This document shows, in pieces, positions 40,467-50,171 of a DNA stretch of 64,000 nt. The position numbers and the translations under genes are program-made. The stretch covers positions 2,813,992-2,877,991 of the forward strand of contig NZ_CP009245.1 of assembly GCF_001941445.1 (NCBI RefSeq), given 5' to 3'. Position 1 is the stretch's first letter. Every line of letters starts with the position of its first letter. The stretch is from Corynebacterium aquilae DSM 44791 (GTDB taxonomy: Bacteria; Actinomycetota; Actinomycetes; Mycobacteriales; Mycobacteriaceae). The notes beneath the pieces were generated by a model. It saw nothing but the letters and a program-made list of their open reading frames with translations, had not been told where the DNA came from and searched no databases.

Positions 40467-41827
40467 AATCAGACATAAAATCCACTAATCAAAGTGCAAG
40501 AGTCCAAAACCTGAACAAAACAAACAACCAGCACACAACACACAAAAAACTGCGCATCATGTTCTAATGTTGTTGAATCCAAAAATTACATGAACAAAAA
40601 CCAGACCCCATCCCGACGGGGATAAGCGGGGCCCGGCAACAAATTTTCTACAAAACCTGTCAATCCGTTCACATGAAAAAACTGTCACCACAAAAACAGT
40701 GGTGTTAAAGGGACAAGCAGCCCCCGACAGCACACACATGAAAAGACCAACTGTAAAAAACAAGTACATTGGTACACTATTGAGTTCTCAAACATCGTGC
40801 GCACAAAGTCAACTAGTAGCTTGTGTTAATCAGCTACTTGCTGTTCTTTGGCGTGATTTCGTCAGGCTGTTTTCTTACCGCCACTCAAGCTCTTGGCCGG
40901 GGCGTTGTCGGTCGCGCTGACTCGTTATAAGTTACACACCTCCAGGCAACTACACAACTCTGCAGGTCAAAGCGCATTTTTTAGCTCCTCGTTTAAGTGT
41001 TGTTTGCGTGTTTTTAACGCGCACTTCGCTTCAACCGCCTTTTCCCCTGGCTGCTTCGCGTCTATATCCCAGACCTGCATGCCGCCCTCCCGCTAGTTCG
41101 TTGAATGCCTTGGCTCTCAACGCAGGATTCTTCCCTTAAAGCTGCTTGTCTTTCGGGCGCCTTCACTAATCACCCCAGCCCCTAATGCGCTGCCACTGTT
41201 TCACAGCACTCTTTCAATGCTTCGTCATCCCCCTAGATACCCGCATCATCCCCACCCCTGTGCCCGTGCTTGCCCGCGCTAGCTGAGTACCGCACCCCAT
41301 AACTTCCTAATTTCCGAAGGCAGTCTTATTGGTGCTGCTGTAGTCCCCCGCCGTGCTTGTGCGGCCACCTGGGCGTGTCAGGGCCTGCACCTAAAGACAC
41401 ATAGATCTCATAGGACTTGGAAGGACTGAGAACCTCGCGCGCTTCCAAGGATCTCCCCTCGGAGGAAGCTAGTGGCGCAAAGCCGTAAACATTGCATCTG
41501 AAAGCACTGCATCTATTGCCGGAACCGCCAAGCCGTTTTAGTCGCCTTGGGAGCTGTGAATTGCGGAATCCACGCTGATTCACGCGGACCCACGCACTCA
41601 TCTAGAAGGCCACTTTCCCACGTTTCCCAACCCTTATTGCCGCCGACGCCCACAACAACAAGCTGAAAAGGCTGACCAAAAACTTCCCTCGCCTGCCAGA
41701 AGACGCCCAATCTTCTGTGAAGTTTCTTCAGCACCCCTCAACCCCAGTGCGCTGATGCCGGATTTCAGGCACACTGTAGAACACAACTGATTATTTAGAA
41801 CCTAACTGAAACGGATACATAGGAGCC
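40467..41827 (-). promoter_or_regulatory. rrn leader and upstream region
   Basis: About 1.36 kb. On the minus strand TGAGAACTCAATAGTGT (about 40772-40788) is the conserved actinobacterial leader/boxA-like antitermination element about 310 nt before 16S. TATAAC (40924-40929) is a possible rrn promoter -10. Further upstream (41100-41800) no acceptable gene is found. Two short minus-strand frames at 41326-41734 are treated as unsupported. Confidence 0.55.
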
Positions 41828-43516
41828 ATGCTTGAACGCACACAGGTTTACGTCGATACCTCTTATTTGCTTGCCAGCTTTTACAACTCATGGGCAACAG
41901 GAGCACGAGCCCAACTAGAAATCGATTTACCCGCGGTCGTCGCCACCTTAGGCGGCATGATCGAAGAACAACTCGGACAACCAATCCAACGCCAACTCTG
42001 GTACGACGGCATCCCCGACTCTGGCCCGCACCGTTATCAGCGGGCCTTGCGCACGTGTGATGGCGTCCAACTCCGCGCTGGGCAGCTCATCGAATGGGGC
42101 GAACGACGCACCCAAAAAGCCGTCGACACCCGCCTAGTGGCCGACATGGTGGTCGCAGGTTTACGCCGCCAATGCAGCGATATCGTCCTGGTCAGCGGCG
42201 ACGCCGACATGATCCCCGGCGTGCAGGAAGCAACAGCAGCCGGCATTCGCGTGCATCTTTACGGCTTCGGTTGGGACTCCATGTCCTCCGCACTGCGCCA
42301 CGCCTGCGATTCCACGATGATCCTCGACCCGCGCGAAGACTTCCGCGACTGCATGCAGCTGCAGGTCCTGGAAGGACCGCTACCGCCGAACATCCCAACA
42401 AAACCGATCGGCGATGCAGAACCCATTGACGAGGTCGGGCCTACCTCCGTTCCCTCCCTGGTTCCCAAACCGGACAAAAAGGACGAACAGTCCGACGCTG
42501 ATAGCTGCGAAGCCGACACCACTAGCGAGGAACTTTCCAACTCCGGCAGTGGCGAACAATCGCAAGCGCAAGACATCGCACCCGACGCGGTCGAGAACAG
42601 CGCAAACCCTTCGGATACCAGTGATGCCAACAACCAGGCAGCCGCCTCCGAGGGCCCCGCAGCAGCCGCAGCTACCGACCCCGGTGTAGCAGGAGAATCC
42701 GAAAAGGAGGAGGGCGACAACGGCGAAAACACGGCCAGCCCCGCCGCGCCACAAACACCGACGCCGCCCAGCCCAGCCACCCTGGCCGCGCAACAGCCCA
42801 CCGGCCCCGCAGCCGCCGGGGCCCAGGCAGCAGACGCTGCCGCCGCGCGACCAAAACCCGCGCCAACACCGGCAACCGCCGCCTCCCGCAGCATGTCCGT
42901 CACCGCGCAACAAACCCGCCTCTCGGTGCGCGCCGACTCCAACGGCATCCGCGCCGAAGAAGAAACCGTCGTCGAACGGATCTCCGTCTCCCGGGGCGAA
43001 CCCACCATGCCGGGCAAACCCGACCAGCCGGTCAACAGCCCCAGCGCCCGAGACTCCATCTCCCAAGACACCAAACACGAGCAAGAGCGTCATCTCGCGA
43101 TGAACGACTCCGAAAACACTCGACCCGATGCCGTGGCAGATGACGAGCGCGAAACCCAACCGGCCCCCAAAAAGCCGGCCCCCAGCCCCTCCATGATGGC
43201 CCCCCGCCGCAAACTGCGGTCCCGCTACGTCCCCCTCCCCAATGAGGTATGGGCCTCCGCCGGGTTTCAAACACCCTACGACGTGGGACAACAGTACGCG
43301 ACTTGGTGGTACACCAACGCCGCCACCGCCGAACAACGCGACAACGCACACCTCCTCTGCGGCGGTGGCCTACCCCCCGAAGTAGACCGCCCGCTACTGC
43401 AATTCGCGTGCGAAACCCTCCACGAATACACGCTCAACGAATCCCAACGCGTCGCACTACGCGACGGATTCCACTCCGGTATTCGAGCAGTCCTCCTCCA
43501 CCGGGACAGCAACTAA
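41828..43516 (+). CDS. NYN (PIN-like) domain protein with long disordered linker
   Basis: The 562-residue product has an N-terminal NYN/LabA-like nuclease domain of about 170 residues. Its acidic residues are at YVDTSYLL (Asp 10), VDTRLVADMVVA and VLVSGDADMIPGV, as in metal-dependent PIN-fold RNases. About 230 residues of Ala/Pro/Glu/Ser low complexity follow. The conserved-looking C-terminal domain (YVPLPNEVWASAGFQTPYD to LHEYTLNESQRVALRDGFHSGI, about 460-560) may be a protein-interaction module. The gene faces the convergent pspA. The likely substrate is RNA (inference from the family). Confidence 0.85.
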   Translation: MLERTQVYVDTSYLLASFYNSWATGARAQLEIDLPAVVATLGGMIEEQLGQPIQRQLWYDGIPDSGPHRYQRALRTCDGVQLRAGQLIEWGERRTQKAVDTRLVADMVVAGLRRQCSDIVLVSGDADMIPGVQEATAAGIRVHLYGFGWDSMSSALRHACDSTMILDPREDFRDCMQLQVLEGPLPPNIPTKPIGDAEPIDEVGPTSVPSLVPKPDKKDEQSDADSCEADTTSEELSNSGSGEQSQAQDIAPDAVENSANPSDTSDANNQAAASEGPAAAAATDPGVAGESEKEEGDNGENTASPAAPQTPTPPSPATLAAQQPTGPAAAGAQAADAAAARPKPAPTPATAASRSMSVTAQQTRLSVRADSNGIRAEEETVVERISVSRGEPTMPGKPDQPVNSPSARDSISQDTKHEQERHLAMNDSENTRPDAVADDERETQPAPKKPAPSPSMMAPRRKLRSRYVPLPNEVWASAGFQTPYDVGQQYATWWYTNAATAEQRDNAHLLCGGGLPPEVDRPLLQFACETLHEYTLNESQRVALRDGFHSGIRAVLLHRDSN

Positions 43517-43537
43517 CACACGAACCAACGCACAAGC

Positions 43538-43572
43538 TGGGGCCTGCCGACAACCCACGTCGGCAGGCCCCA
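43538..43572 (+). terminator. hairpin after NYN gene
   Basis: TGGGGCCTGCCGA (43538-43550) pairs perfectly with TCGGCAGGCCCCA (43560-43572), 22 bp after the stop. Confidence 0.7.
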
Positions 43573-43615
43573 ACTCCTATCAGCAGCCCAAGCCCGGAAT
43601 AAGCCCCAAAGACAC

Positions 43616-43648
43616 GTGGCCCCACACGCGACAAACGTGTGGGGCCAC
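43616..43648 (-). terminator. hairpin after pspA
   Basis: GTGGCCCCACACG (43616-43628) pairs perfectly with CGTGTGGGGCCAC (43636-43648). Two back-to-back hairpins thus separate the convergent genes. Confidence 0.7.
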
Positions 43649-43678
43649 ACCGCTCGGTCACACCCAGCGGGCAAAAAA

Positions 43679-44497
43679 CTACTTCTTATCGGTGCTTTCG
43701 GAATCTTCCTCAACCTCAGCGTCCTCAACCCCGGCACCATCCTTGCCGGCACCAGAAGTCAACTCGCCGGCCTTAGCCGCACCCAGCTGAGCGCGAATCT
43801 CCTCCAAACGAGCCGAAGCCTTCAAATCATTACCCGACTTCACAATGCCCGCCATCTGATCACCAATGGTGGACTCCACCAGCTCCTGGGCACCCAAAGC
43901 GTTAGCGTAACGAGCCTCAATCTTCGCACGCACCGAATCCAACGTCGGAACCGAATCATCGACGCTGAGCTGCTGCATACGATCATCAGCCGCCATCGTC
44001 GCTTCCTGCATATTGGCCTGAGTCACCTGGCCACGCAGCTTCTCCGCCTCAGCCAAAGTCTCCTTCAACCGGGCATCAGACTCCGCCACCTGCTTCTGCG
44101 CCTGCTCGGCAGCAGAGACCGCAGCCTTATGCGCAGCCACCGTCTCCTCAAGCTGCTGCTCCACAGAGACCAACTGAGACGCAAAAATCTCCGCAGTATG
44201 CGCCAAATCCACAGACTTCGACTCATCCCCACTGGCAGCAGCCTGATCAGCGGCATTCAAAGCCTGACGAGCCTGATCCTCAAGCCGATCACGATCAGCA
44301 CGCATACGATCCAGCTTCATCTCCAGCTGATGACGATTGCCCGCCATCACGGCGGCCTGATCGAAAATCTTCTGATGCTGAGCCTTCGCAGCACTAACCG
44401 CCTGCGAAATCTGCACCTCCGGAGAAGCGTTCTCGTCGATCGCCTGCTCCATAGCAGCAGTCAGGTACTTCCAGCCCTTGACGAACGGGTTCGGCAT
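43679..44497 (-). CDS. pspA: PspA/IM30 (phage-shock/Vipp1-like) membrane-stress protein
   Basis: From ATG 44497 the product is 272 residues and nearly all alpha-helical. The N-terminal amphipathic helix is MPNPFVKGWKYLTAAMEQAI, followed by IDENASPEVQISQAV (the usual PspA N-terminal block) and long coiled coils (KAAVSAAEQAQKQVAESDARL, QVTQANMQEATMAADDRMQQL). The acidic tail ends VEEDSESTDKK. PspA assemblies bind stressed membranes and preserve their integrity. The frame runs upstream to 44560 but the family N-terminus fits 44497. AGAAGG is about 13 nt upstream. Confidence 0.9.
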   Translation of the reverse strand: MPNPFVKGWKYLTAAMEQAIDENASPEVQISQAVSAAKAQHQKIFDQAAVMAGNRHQLEMKLDRMRADRDRLEDQARQALNAADQAAASGDESKSVDLAHTAEIFASQLVSVEQQLEETVAAHKAAVSAAEQAQKQVAESDARLKETLAEAEKLRGQVTQANMQEATMAADDRMQQLSVDDSVPTLDSVRAKIEARYANALGAQELVESTIGDQMAGIVKSGNDLKASARLEEIRAQLGAAKAGELTSGAGKDGAGVEDAEVEEDSESTDKK

Positions 44498-44981
44498 AAG
44501 GATGCTCGCCTTCTGCCCCTCCGCGAAACGCGGCAGGAGCGGCTCGTGCACGACAAACAACTTCAGCAGGAAACTCCCTCAAAAGCGTCGTGCATCGGAT
44601 CACGGTCACGCCACCCAGCCCGCAACGCCCCAACCACAAAACTATGGTTGGCAGCGCTGAAACTGTGCAGCACTTTCTACATCACAACCTTAGCCACTAA
44701 TGGCATGGGGTGAAAGGGCTAACACACCCCCCAGTGCGACATAAGCCACAAAAAATCCAGTACAGATAAAAAACTCCCCCCGGGAAAACCCGAGGGGAGC
44801 CAGTCGAACACCACAGCACAAACAGCTGTGGCCTCATTCATCATTCATCGCGGGCCTAAGAACAAACCTTTAGAACTCCACCCCAACCGGGGAAAAGCCC
44901 GACAGCGGCGAAAGCGCAAACTAAAACCCGCACACCGCGCACGACCGAAGCTCAGGCTCCAGCCCCACGGCCAGCCAAAAC
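44498..44981. other. intergenic region pspA / trxA
   Basis: About 480 bp. CTCCCCCCGGGAAAACCCGAGGGGAG (about 44773-44799) is a terminator-like hairpin, most likely for trxA on the minus strand. A short hairpin CCACAGC...GCTGTGG lies near 44810-44832. No gene is seen. Confidence 0.5.
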
Positions 44982-45356
44982 TTAGGCCTGCTCATCGCCT
45001 TGCTGCGCAGCAATCTGAGCGCGCACATCCTCCATATCAAGGGCCGCCACCTGGGAGTACAAATCCTCCAGTGCAGCAGCCGGAAGAGCGCCAGCCTCGC
45101 GGTACACCAGGATGCCATCGCGGAACACCATCAAGGTGGGAATGGACTGGATCTGCAGAGCAGCAGCCAAACCCTGGTTCGCCTCGGTATCCAGCTTGGC
45201 GAAAGTTGCCTCCGGGTGCGCGTCAGAGACCTTCTCAAAGATGGGGCCGAACTGGCGGCACGGGCCACACCAGGAAGCCCACGCGTCGACGAGGACAATG
45301 CCCTCCTTGGTAACAAGATCCTGGAAAGTGTCTTCAGTGACGTTGATCGTTGCCAT
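44982..45356 (-). CDS. trxA: thioredoxin
   Basis: The 124-residue product carries the active site DAWASWCGPCRQFGPIF (Cys 30 and Cys 33), the conserved Asp 24, and the cis-Pro segment SIPTLMVFRDG. It is slightly longer than E. coli TrxA because of an acidic/Gln-rich tail. It reduces protein disulfides and methionine sulfoxide reductases such as MsrA (5387-6046). It is divergent from the copper genes. ATG 45356 is preceded by CAAGGAG at suitable spacing. Confidence 0.93.
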   Translation of the reverse strand: MATINVTEDTFQDLVTKEGIVLVDAWASWCGPCRQFGPIFEKVSDAHPEATFAKLDTEANQGLAAALQIQSIPTLMVFRDGILVYREAGALPAAALEDLYSQVAALDMEDVRAQIAAQQGDEQA

Positions 45357-45930
45357 GGTTTCTCAAACTCCTTGCGTATCGCTTTGTCTAAGTCCGGGGC
45401 GCCTAAGCACCCGCGGGATTGCCCACAGCCTACCGACGACGCCTCCACTTCGGGCGAAGATCGACAAGCACATGTGGTTTTTATCAGGCGTGCTGCCTTC
45501 ATGAGCAGTCAACAGAACACGCAAAGTTTCTATTCCCCACAAAGGGTTTACCGCCAATAAAACCGCCCAAGCCAACCCCCATCCAACCCGAAAATGAAAC
45601 GCATCGCTGCAGTTAAAGGGCTACTTTTGCGGAAAGGGGCGAAAATCACATCACAGATTCAGCATTTATGGTGCGGGGCTAAAGACAGGGGCGAAATAGC
45701 TAACTACGGTTGGGTGTTATATCGTGTTGCCGCTGAACAATCGACAACCCCCAATCCACCCCTAAAAAGGGTGAAGTTGTGAGGTTCGTAGTTCTTCAGC
45801 CGCAATGGGTTTCCTCCCTTGCCGATACCGCAGCGGTATTCAACGCTTCGGCGCTCTGACCACAGCCTGTGGGAAGAGATCTACACATCAGCGAAGCCCA
45901 CTATCCACTACGAGAATAGGCATCTGTGAC
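45357..45930. other. divergent spacer trxA / copZ
   Basis: About 570 bp with no accepted gene. It contains a small hairpin CACCC-CTAAAAA-GGGTG (about 45757-45773) and the palindrome at 45825-45839. Confidence 0.4.
45825..45839. promoter_or_regulatory. 15-bp palindrome upstream of copZ, possible copper-regulator site
   Basis: ATACCGC-A-GCGGTAT is a perfect inverted repeat 91 bp before the copZ start. CsoR-type operators have related TACC...GGTA symmetry, so a metal-responsive site is plausible. No csoR gene lies in the window. Confidence 0.4.
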
Positions 45931-46134
45931 ATGGTTAAGAACTACAAAGTAAACGGCATGACCTGCGACCACTGCGCCATGAGCGTGACGGAAGAGATCG
46001 AAGAGATCGTCGGCGCCCAGGTCGTCAACATCGATGTTCCCTCCGGCATGGTCACCGTATCCGGTGAGGACGTCTCCGACATCGACATCGCAGCCGCCAT
46101 CAAGGAAGCCGGCTTCGAACTCGACGAGTCCTAA
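45931..46134 (+). CDS. copZ: CopZ-type copper chaperone (HMA domain)
   Basis: The 67-residue product is a single heavy-metal-associated domain. It starts MVKNYKVNGMTCDHCAMSV with the metal-binding Cys 12 and Cys 15, then VVNIDVPSGMVTVSGEDVSD and the final AIKEAGFEL. It should deliver Cu(I) to the P-type ATPase CopA (47835-50102), which is 1.7 kb away only because an IS element lies between. The start at 45931 has a weak AGG 11 nt upstream. Confidence 0.9.
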   Translation: MVKNYKVNGMTCDHCAMSVTEEIEEIVGAQVVNIDVPSGMVTVSGEDVSDIDIAAAIKEAGFELDES

Positions 46135-46164
46135 CAGCACTCACCCCCGCAGCCCGCAACTCAC

Positions 46165-47632
46165 GGGCTATAGGACAAAATGTGTGTCTGCACGGCGTGT
46201 CGTGGATATAGGACAAAAAGTGTGTCCGGTTTTAGCGGGGTTGGCCTTTTCGGATTCCTATAGAGTGGGTCTAGCCGGTGTCGATACCGGTGTCGTATTC
46301 GGCAGGAGCTCCAGTGGGGTTGCTGTCGGTTAGTGCTTCGGTGACTGTTTTAACTTTGGCGAGTTCGTGAGTCCCGAAGTCGTGTTGCCTGGCGATTTCT
46401 ATGAGGTCGCCAGGCTTTTTCGTTCTGCTTAGCAGCCACCATTCGCAGAGTTTTCTTTGGCGTTCTGCGGGTAGTCCTCTGTGTGCGTGCAGCAGTGCTT
46501 TCAAGGGGCTGTTGATGCCGCCTTCTAGGCTGTTGGTGCTGGATTGGTAGATCGCCTCGTAGATGGTGTCGGGGCTGTCGGTGTCTGTGCCGATGACCGC
46601 GATGGATTGTTCGATGAAGGCGAACAGGTGGTTTCGCCGGGTTTGTTCCATCAGGATGCGGTGGGCGCTGCGTGCACGGTCGTGGGTGTACCAGTAGTGC
46701 TTGTTTTTCCTTTTGTTGTTGGGGATAAGCACTTTGGGGCAGCTGTCGATGTAGGTTTTTTCATCCAGCCAGTCGCGGTATTGGTTGCTGACCTGGTGAA
46801 AGAGAGTGACCCATTGTGCTGCTTGTTGGTTGTTGGTGACTTTCAGCAGTTTTAGCGATAGGGCGCGTAGGGCTTTGCCGCAGTTGGATTGGGGGCGTGT
46901 TGTGACGTATCGCTGGACGTTGCGTTTGATGTGGATCAGGCAGCGTTGGATGTGGGTGTGGGCTTGTGGGGTGGCTGGATCGTTTGGGAAGACGTCGTTG
47001 ATTGCTGATAGTGCGGCATTGCACCCATCTGTGGTGATCAGTCGGGGGCGTTGGATTCGGTGGAGGAGGTGTTGGTATGCCCGGGTGTTTTCGCTGTGCG
47101 ACCAGTGCCAGGTCAGTACTTTGTTGGTGGTTGATGCGATGAGCAGGCATTGCTGTTTGTTGAAGTAGGTGGCGTCGATAAAGACTTGTTCGTCGTAGTT
47201 GTTGTCGCCTGTGGGGGTGGGGATGGGGATGAGCCAGAAAGGTTCGAACCAGCGTTGTAGTGTGCGTCGGCTGAGTTGGTGGTGGCGGGCGAAGTCTGCC
47301 AGTGATTGGGTGGATTGGACCCAGGACAAAAACAGTGTGAAGCGAACGAGTTGTGTGTGGGCTGTATTTGTTTGTGTGAAGGAGTGTCCGCAGTGTTTGC
47401 AGCGCCATCGTTGGCGGTTTTTGCTGGTTGAGCCGTTTTTCTTTGTGGGTGATTGGCAGATGGGGCAAGTAGGTGATGTTGGCATTTACCCCGCATACCA
47501 CATGTTGTTTGAAAAACGGGGATATTTGACCTGAGGCTGGTTTAGCTCCTTGTCAGGAGATGAAAAACGCCTTTATCGCAGGTCAGCACCTAAAAAAACG
47601 TACTTACAGACACACTTTTTGTCCTATAGCCC
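46165..47632. mobile_element. IS1249-like insertion sequence (IS256-type target duplication)
   Basis: A 1468-bp element. The left end GGGCTATAGGACAAAATGTG and the right end (complement GGGCTATAGGACAAAAAGTG) form about 26-bp terminal inverted repeats with one mismatch. It is flanked by the direct repeat CAACTCAC (46157-46164 and 47633-47640), an 8-bp target duplication. One intact transposase gene fills it on the minus strand. The left end carries a second, direct copy of the terminal motif at 46207-46226. Confidence 0.93.
46271..47485 (-). CDS. IS1249-family transposase
   Basis: The 404-residue product has an N-terminal zinc ribbon (CPICQSPTKKNG, CKHCGHSF) and a HTH region (LADFARHHQLSRRTLQRWF). 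A MULE/IS256-like catalytic core follows with acidic residues in VFIDATYFNKQ and LITTDGCNAALSAI, then AHTHIQRCLIHIKRNV (the conserved HxxRCxxHI..NV helix) and NSLEGGINSPLKALLHAHRG carrying the third acidic residue. This is typical of IS1249 transposases from corynebacteria. No frameshift or stop is seen, so the element is probably active or recent. Confidence 0.92.
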   Translation of the reverse strand: MPTSPTCPICQSPTKKNGSTSKNRQRWRCKHCGHSFTQTNTAHTQLVRFTLFLSWVQSTQSLADFARHHQLSRRTLQRWFEPFWLIPIPTPTGDNNYDEQVFIDATYFNKQQCLLIASTTNKVLTWHWSHSENTRAYQHLLHRIQRPRLITTDGCNAALSAINDVFPNDPATPQAHTHIQRCLIHIKRNVQRYVTTRPQSNCGKALRALSLKLLKVTNNQQAAQWVTLFHQVSNQYRDWLDEKTYIDSCPKVLIPNNKRKNKHYWYTHDRARSAHRILMEQTRRNHLFAFIEQSIAVIGTDTDSPDTIYEAIYQSSTNSLEGGINSPLKALLHAHRGLPAERQRKLCEWWLLSRTKKPGDLIEIARQHDFGTHELAKVKTVTEALTDSNPTGAPAEYDTGIDTG

Positions 47633-47775
47633 CAACTCACACCCACCCCGTGAGCTGCGGGCTGCTTCGCTATGCGCCACAACCACCAGCCCACACAAAC
47701 CATGTCCCCCTCGATGGCATCGGGTGCTTCTTATGCCAGGCTAGGGAGTGACAGTGCGTGTGTAAGACACCGCCT

Positions 47776-47793
47776 TGCACCGACTTCGGTGCA
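47776..47793. promoter_or_regulatory. 7+7 bp inverted repeat upstream of copA
   Basis: TGCACCG-ACTT-CGGTGCA lies 42 bp before the copA start and could be an operator or a small leader hairpin. Confidence 0.35.
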
Positions 47794-47834
47794 GTTCACG
47801 AAATGAAACCGCCCCACTTCTTGTTAGAGCTAGC

Positions 47835-50102
47835 GTGAGTACCCCAAAGCCTGATTCTGCTTCATCCACAACACTTCCCACCCCCGATGGGTCGCAGTTG
47901 ACCGCCATCGACCTCAAAGTGTCGGGGATGACCTGCACTTCGTGTTCCTCCCGAGTGCAGCGGAAATTAGGCAAGTTGGATGATGTGCAGGCCGCGGTGA
48001 ACTTCGCGACCAACACCGCCCACGTCGTCTACGATCCGGCGAAAATCTCCGTCGCGCAACTGATCGACACCGTGGAAAAGGCAGGCTACTCGGCCGAAGA
48101 AATAGGCGAAGATCCCACCGGCGGTGAAGATGAACACGCCGACGATGGGTTGAAGCGCCGCCTGGCCGTCGCCGCGGTGCTGGGGGTACCGGTGATGGTG
48201 CTGTCGATGGTGCCGGCCGCCCAGTTCGACTACTGGCAGTGGGTGTGTCTCGCACTGGCGCTGCCGGTGTATTTCTACTCCGGGTGGCCCTTCCACAAGG
48301 CAGCTGTCGTCAACCTGCGGCATGGCGCCTTCACCATGGACACCCTGATCTCTTTAGGAACCACCGCGGCACTGGCGTGGTCACTGGTTGCCCTGCTTTT
48401 CGGGCACGCCGGGCAAGCGGGCATGCGAATGGACATGTCTTTTACGGCCCGGGCATCCCACGGCGGGCTGGGGGAGATTTATCTGGACTCAGTGGCCATG
48501 ATCATCGTCTTCTTGCTGATCGGCCGACTGCTGGAGCACCGCGCCAAGCGGCGCTCCTCCTCCGCGTTGGAAGAACTGCTAAAAGTGCGGGTACAGGAAG
48601 TCACCCTGGCAGACGGGCGCACCATAGACGCGAAGCTGTTGATGCCCGGCCAGGAATTCATCGTCCGCCCAGGTGCCAATATCGCCACCGACGGGGTCGT
48701 CGTGTCCGGGGAGTCGAGTGTCGACGAATCAATGCTGACTGGCGAGTCCGTGCCGGTCGATAAGCAGCCCGGTGACGAAGTCACTGGCGGCACGGTGAAT
48801 ACGACCGGTTCGTTGGTGGTGCGCGCAGAAAAGGTGGGGCGGGATACCGTGCTGTCCCAGATGGGGGAGTTGGTCAGCCAAGCCCAAATGGGCAAAGCGC
48901 CGGTCCAGCGCCTAGTGGACCGGATTTCCCAAGTGTTTGTGCCGGTGATTTTGGGCATCGCCGCAATAACGCTGGTGGCACACCTGCTGGTGGGGGCGGA
49001 TGTGGCGTCGGCGTTTGCGGCCGCTGTCGCGGTGATCGTTGTGGCGTGCCCGTGCGCCCTGGGGTTGGCCACCCCAACGGCCTTGCTGGTGGGCACTGGT
49101 CGCGGCGCCCAGTTGGGGTTGTTGATTAAAGGCCCGGAAGTGTTGGAGTCGACGCGTCGAGTTGATGTGGTGGTGTTGGACAAGACAGGCACGGTGACCT
49201 CGGGCCAGATGGCCGTGGTGGCGTCGAGTTCGGATACCGCGGTGGTGGCGGCCGCCGCCGTTGAATCGGCGAGTGAGCACCCGATTGCCCGGGCGATTGT
49301 GCACGCCGGCGCCAACAATGATGTGGCGCTGCCCCCGGTGTCCGGGTTTGAAGCTGTTGTGGGGGAGGGGGTGCGCGCCCGCCTATCCGCCGCAGATGCG
49401 GCTGCCCTGGGGTGCGAGGTCAACACCGCAAAGGGGGAGGTTTTGATCAGTGTTGGTCGGCCGGTGTCGCCGGCTGCTGTTGCCGCGTTGGATGAGTACC
49501 CGGGTTCGACCGTGGTGGAGGTTTGTGCAGATGATGCGCCCTTGGGGTGGATTGCTGTCGCCGACCAGGTGAAACCATCGAGTGCTGCGGGAGTGGCCGA
49601 GTTGCGCGCCTTGGGTCTGGTTCCGCATTTGTTGACCGGCGATAATGCCGCCACGGCGGAGGCGGTAGCCCGGGAAGTCGGCATCGATGAGGTGGTTGCT
49701 GGGGTACGCCCGGAGGAAAAGTTGGCGTATATCCGCCAGCTGCAAGACGCGGGCCATGTGGTTGCGATGGTGGGTGATGGGATGAATGATGCGGCGGCGT
49801 TGGCTGAGGCCGATTTGGGTTTGGCGATGGCTGGGGGCACGGATGTGGCGATGGCTGCCAGCGATATCACCTTGATGCGTGGTGATGTGCGGGCAGCTGC
49901 GACAGCTATCCGCTTGTCGCGGGCCACGTTGCGGACGATTAAGGGCAATCTGGTGTGGGCTTTTGGCTACAACGTACTGTTGGTGCCGGTAGCTGCCTTT
50001 GGGTTGTTGAATCCCATGTGGGCAGGTTTGGCGATGGCCTGTTCAAGTGTTTTTGTGGTGACCAATAGTTTGCGGTTGCGGCGTTTCCGGGCAATCGCAT
50101 AG
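47835..50102 (+). CDS. copA: Cu(I)-exporting P1B-type ATPase
   Basis: From GTG 47835 the product is 755 residues: one N-terminal HMA domain ([13 protein letters not shown], Cys 34/37), eight predicted membrane helices, actuator motif [13 protein letters not shown], the Cu-binding CPC in [15 protein letters not shown], phosphorylation site [20 protein letters not shown] (the HP of P1B ATPases) and hinge [15 protein letters not shown]. This is a standard Cu(+) efflux pump. The start is unsure: the frame is open from 47775 and no strong Shine-Dalgarno precedes 47835. It forms a copper-resistance pair with copZ upstream, now interrupted by the IS. Confidence 0.93.
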   Translation: MSTPKPDSASSTTLPTPDGSQLTAIDLKVSGMTCTSCSSRVQRKLGKLDDVQAAVNFATNTAHVVYDPAKISVAQLIDTVEKAGYSAEEIGEDPTGGEDEHADDGLKRRLAVAAVLGVPVMVLSMVPAAQFDYWQWVCLALALPVYFYSGWPFHKAAVVNLRHGAFTMDTLISLGTTAALAWSLVALLFGHAGQAGMRMDMSFTARASHGGLGEIYLDSVAMIIVFLLIGRLLEHRAKRRSSSALEELLKVRVQEVTLADGRTIDAKLLMPGQEFIVRPGANIATDGVVVSGESSVDESMLTGESVPVDKQPGDEVTGGTVNTTGSLVVRAEKVGRDTVLSQMGELVSQAQMGKAPVQRLVDRISQVFVPVILGIAAITLVAHLLVGADVASAFAAAVAVIVVACPCALGLATPTALLVGTGRGAQLGLLIKGPEVLESTRRVDVVVLDKTGTVTSGQMAVVASSSDTAVVAAAAVESASEHPIARAIVHAGANNDVALPPVSGFEAVVGEGVRARLSAADAAALGCEVNTAKGEVLISVGRPVSPAAVAALDEYPGSTVVEVCADDAPLGWIAVADQVKPSSAAGVAELRALGLVPHLLTGDNAATAEAVAREVGIDEVVAGVRPEEKLAYIRQLQDAGHVVAMVGDGMNDAAALAEADLGLAMAGGTDVAMAASDITLMRGDVRAAATAIRLSRATLRTIKGNLVWAFGYNVLLVPVAAFGLLNPMWAGLAMACSSVFVVTNSLRLRRFRAIA

Positions 50103-50119
50103 GTGGTTGGGGTATGGGT

Positions 50120-50158
50120 CAGGCCCGGTACCGCGCCTAGTGCGTGGTGCCGGGCCTG
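50120..50158. terminator. hairpin between convergent copA and antiporter genes
   Basis: CAGGCCCGGTACC pairs with GGTGCCGGGCCTG (one mismatch) between the two stop codons. Confidence 0.7.
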
Positions 50159-50171
50159 TTGCGTGTAAGGG

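Larger units (their letters stand above)
46151..47663 (+). terminator. copZ terminator-like stem split by an insertion sequence
   Basis: Without the IS and one copy of its target duplication, AGCCCGCAACTCAC (46151-46164) would stand 9 nt before GTGAGCTGCGGGCT (47650-47663). The two arms pair at 13 of 14 positions, 17 bp after the copZ stop. The element inserted at the inner edge of the left arm. No T-run follows the right arm, so the original hairpin may have been a stabilising stem rather than a classical terminator. Confidence 0.65.

Noticed and set aside
41326..41734. Two short minus-strand frames upstream of the NYN gene, one with LVVVGVGGNKGW, possibly a frameshifted enzyme remnant
   Set aside because: The pieces lie in different frames, lack a ribosome site and do not reconstruct a recognisable domain.
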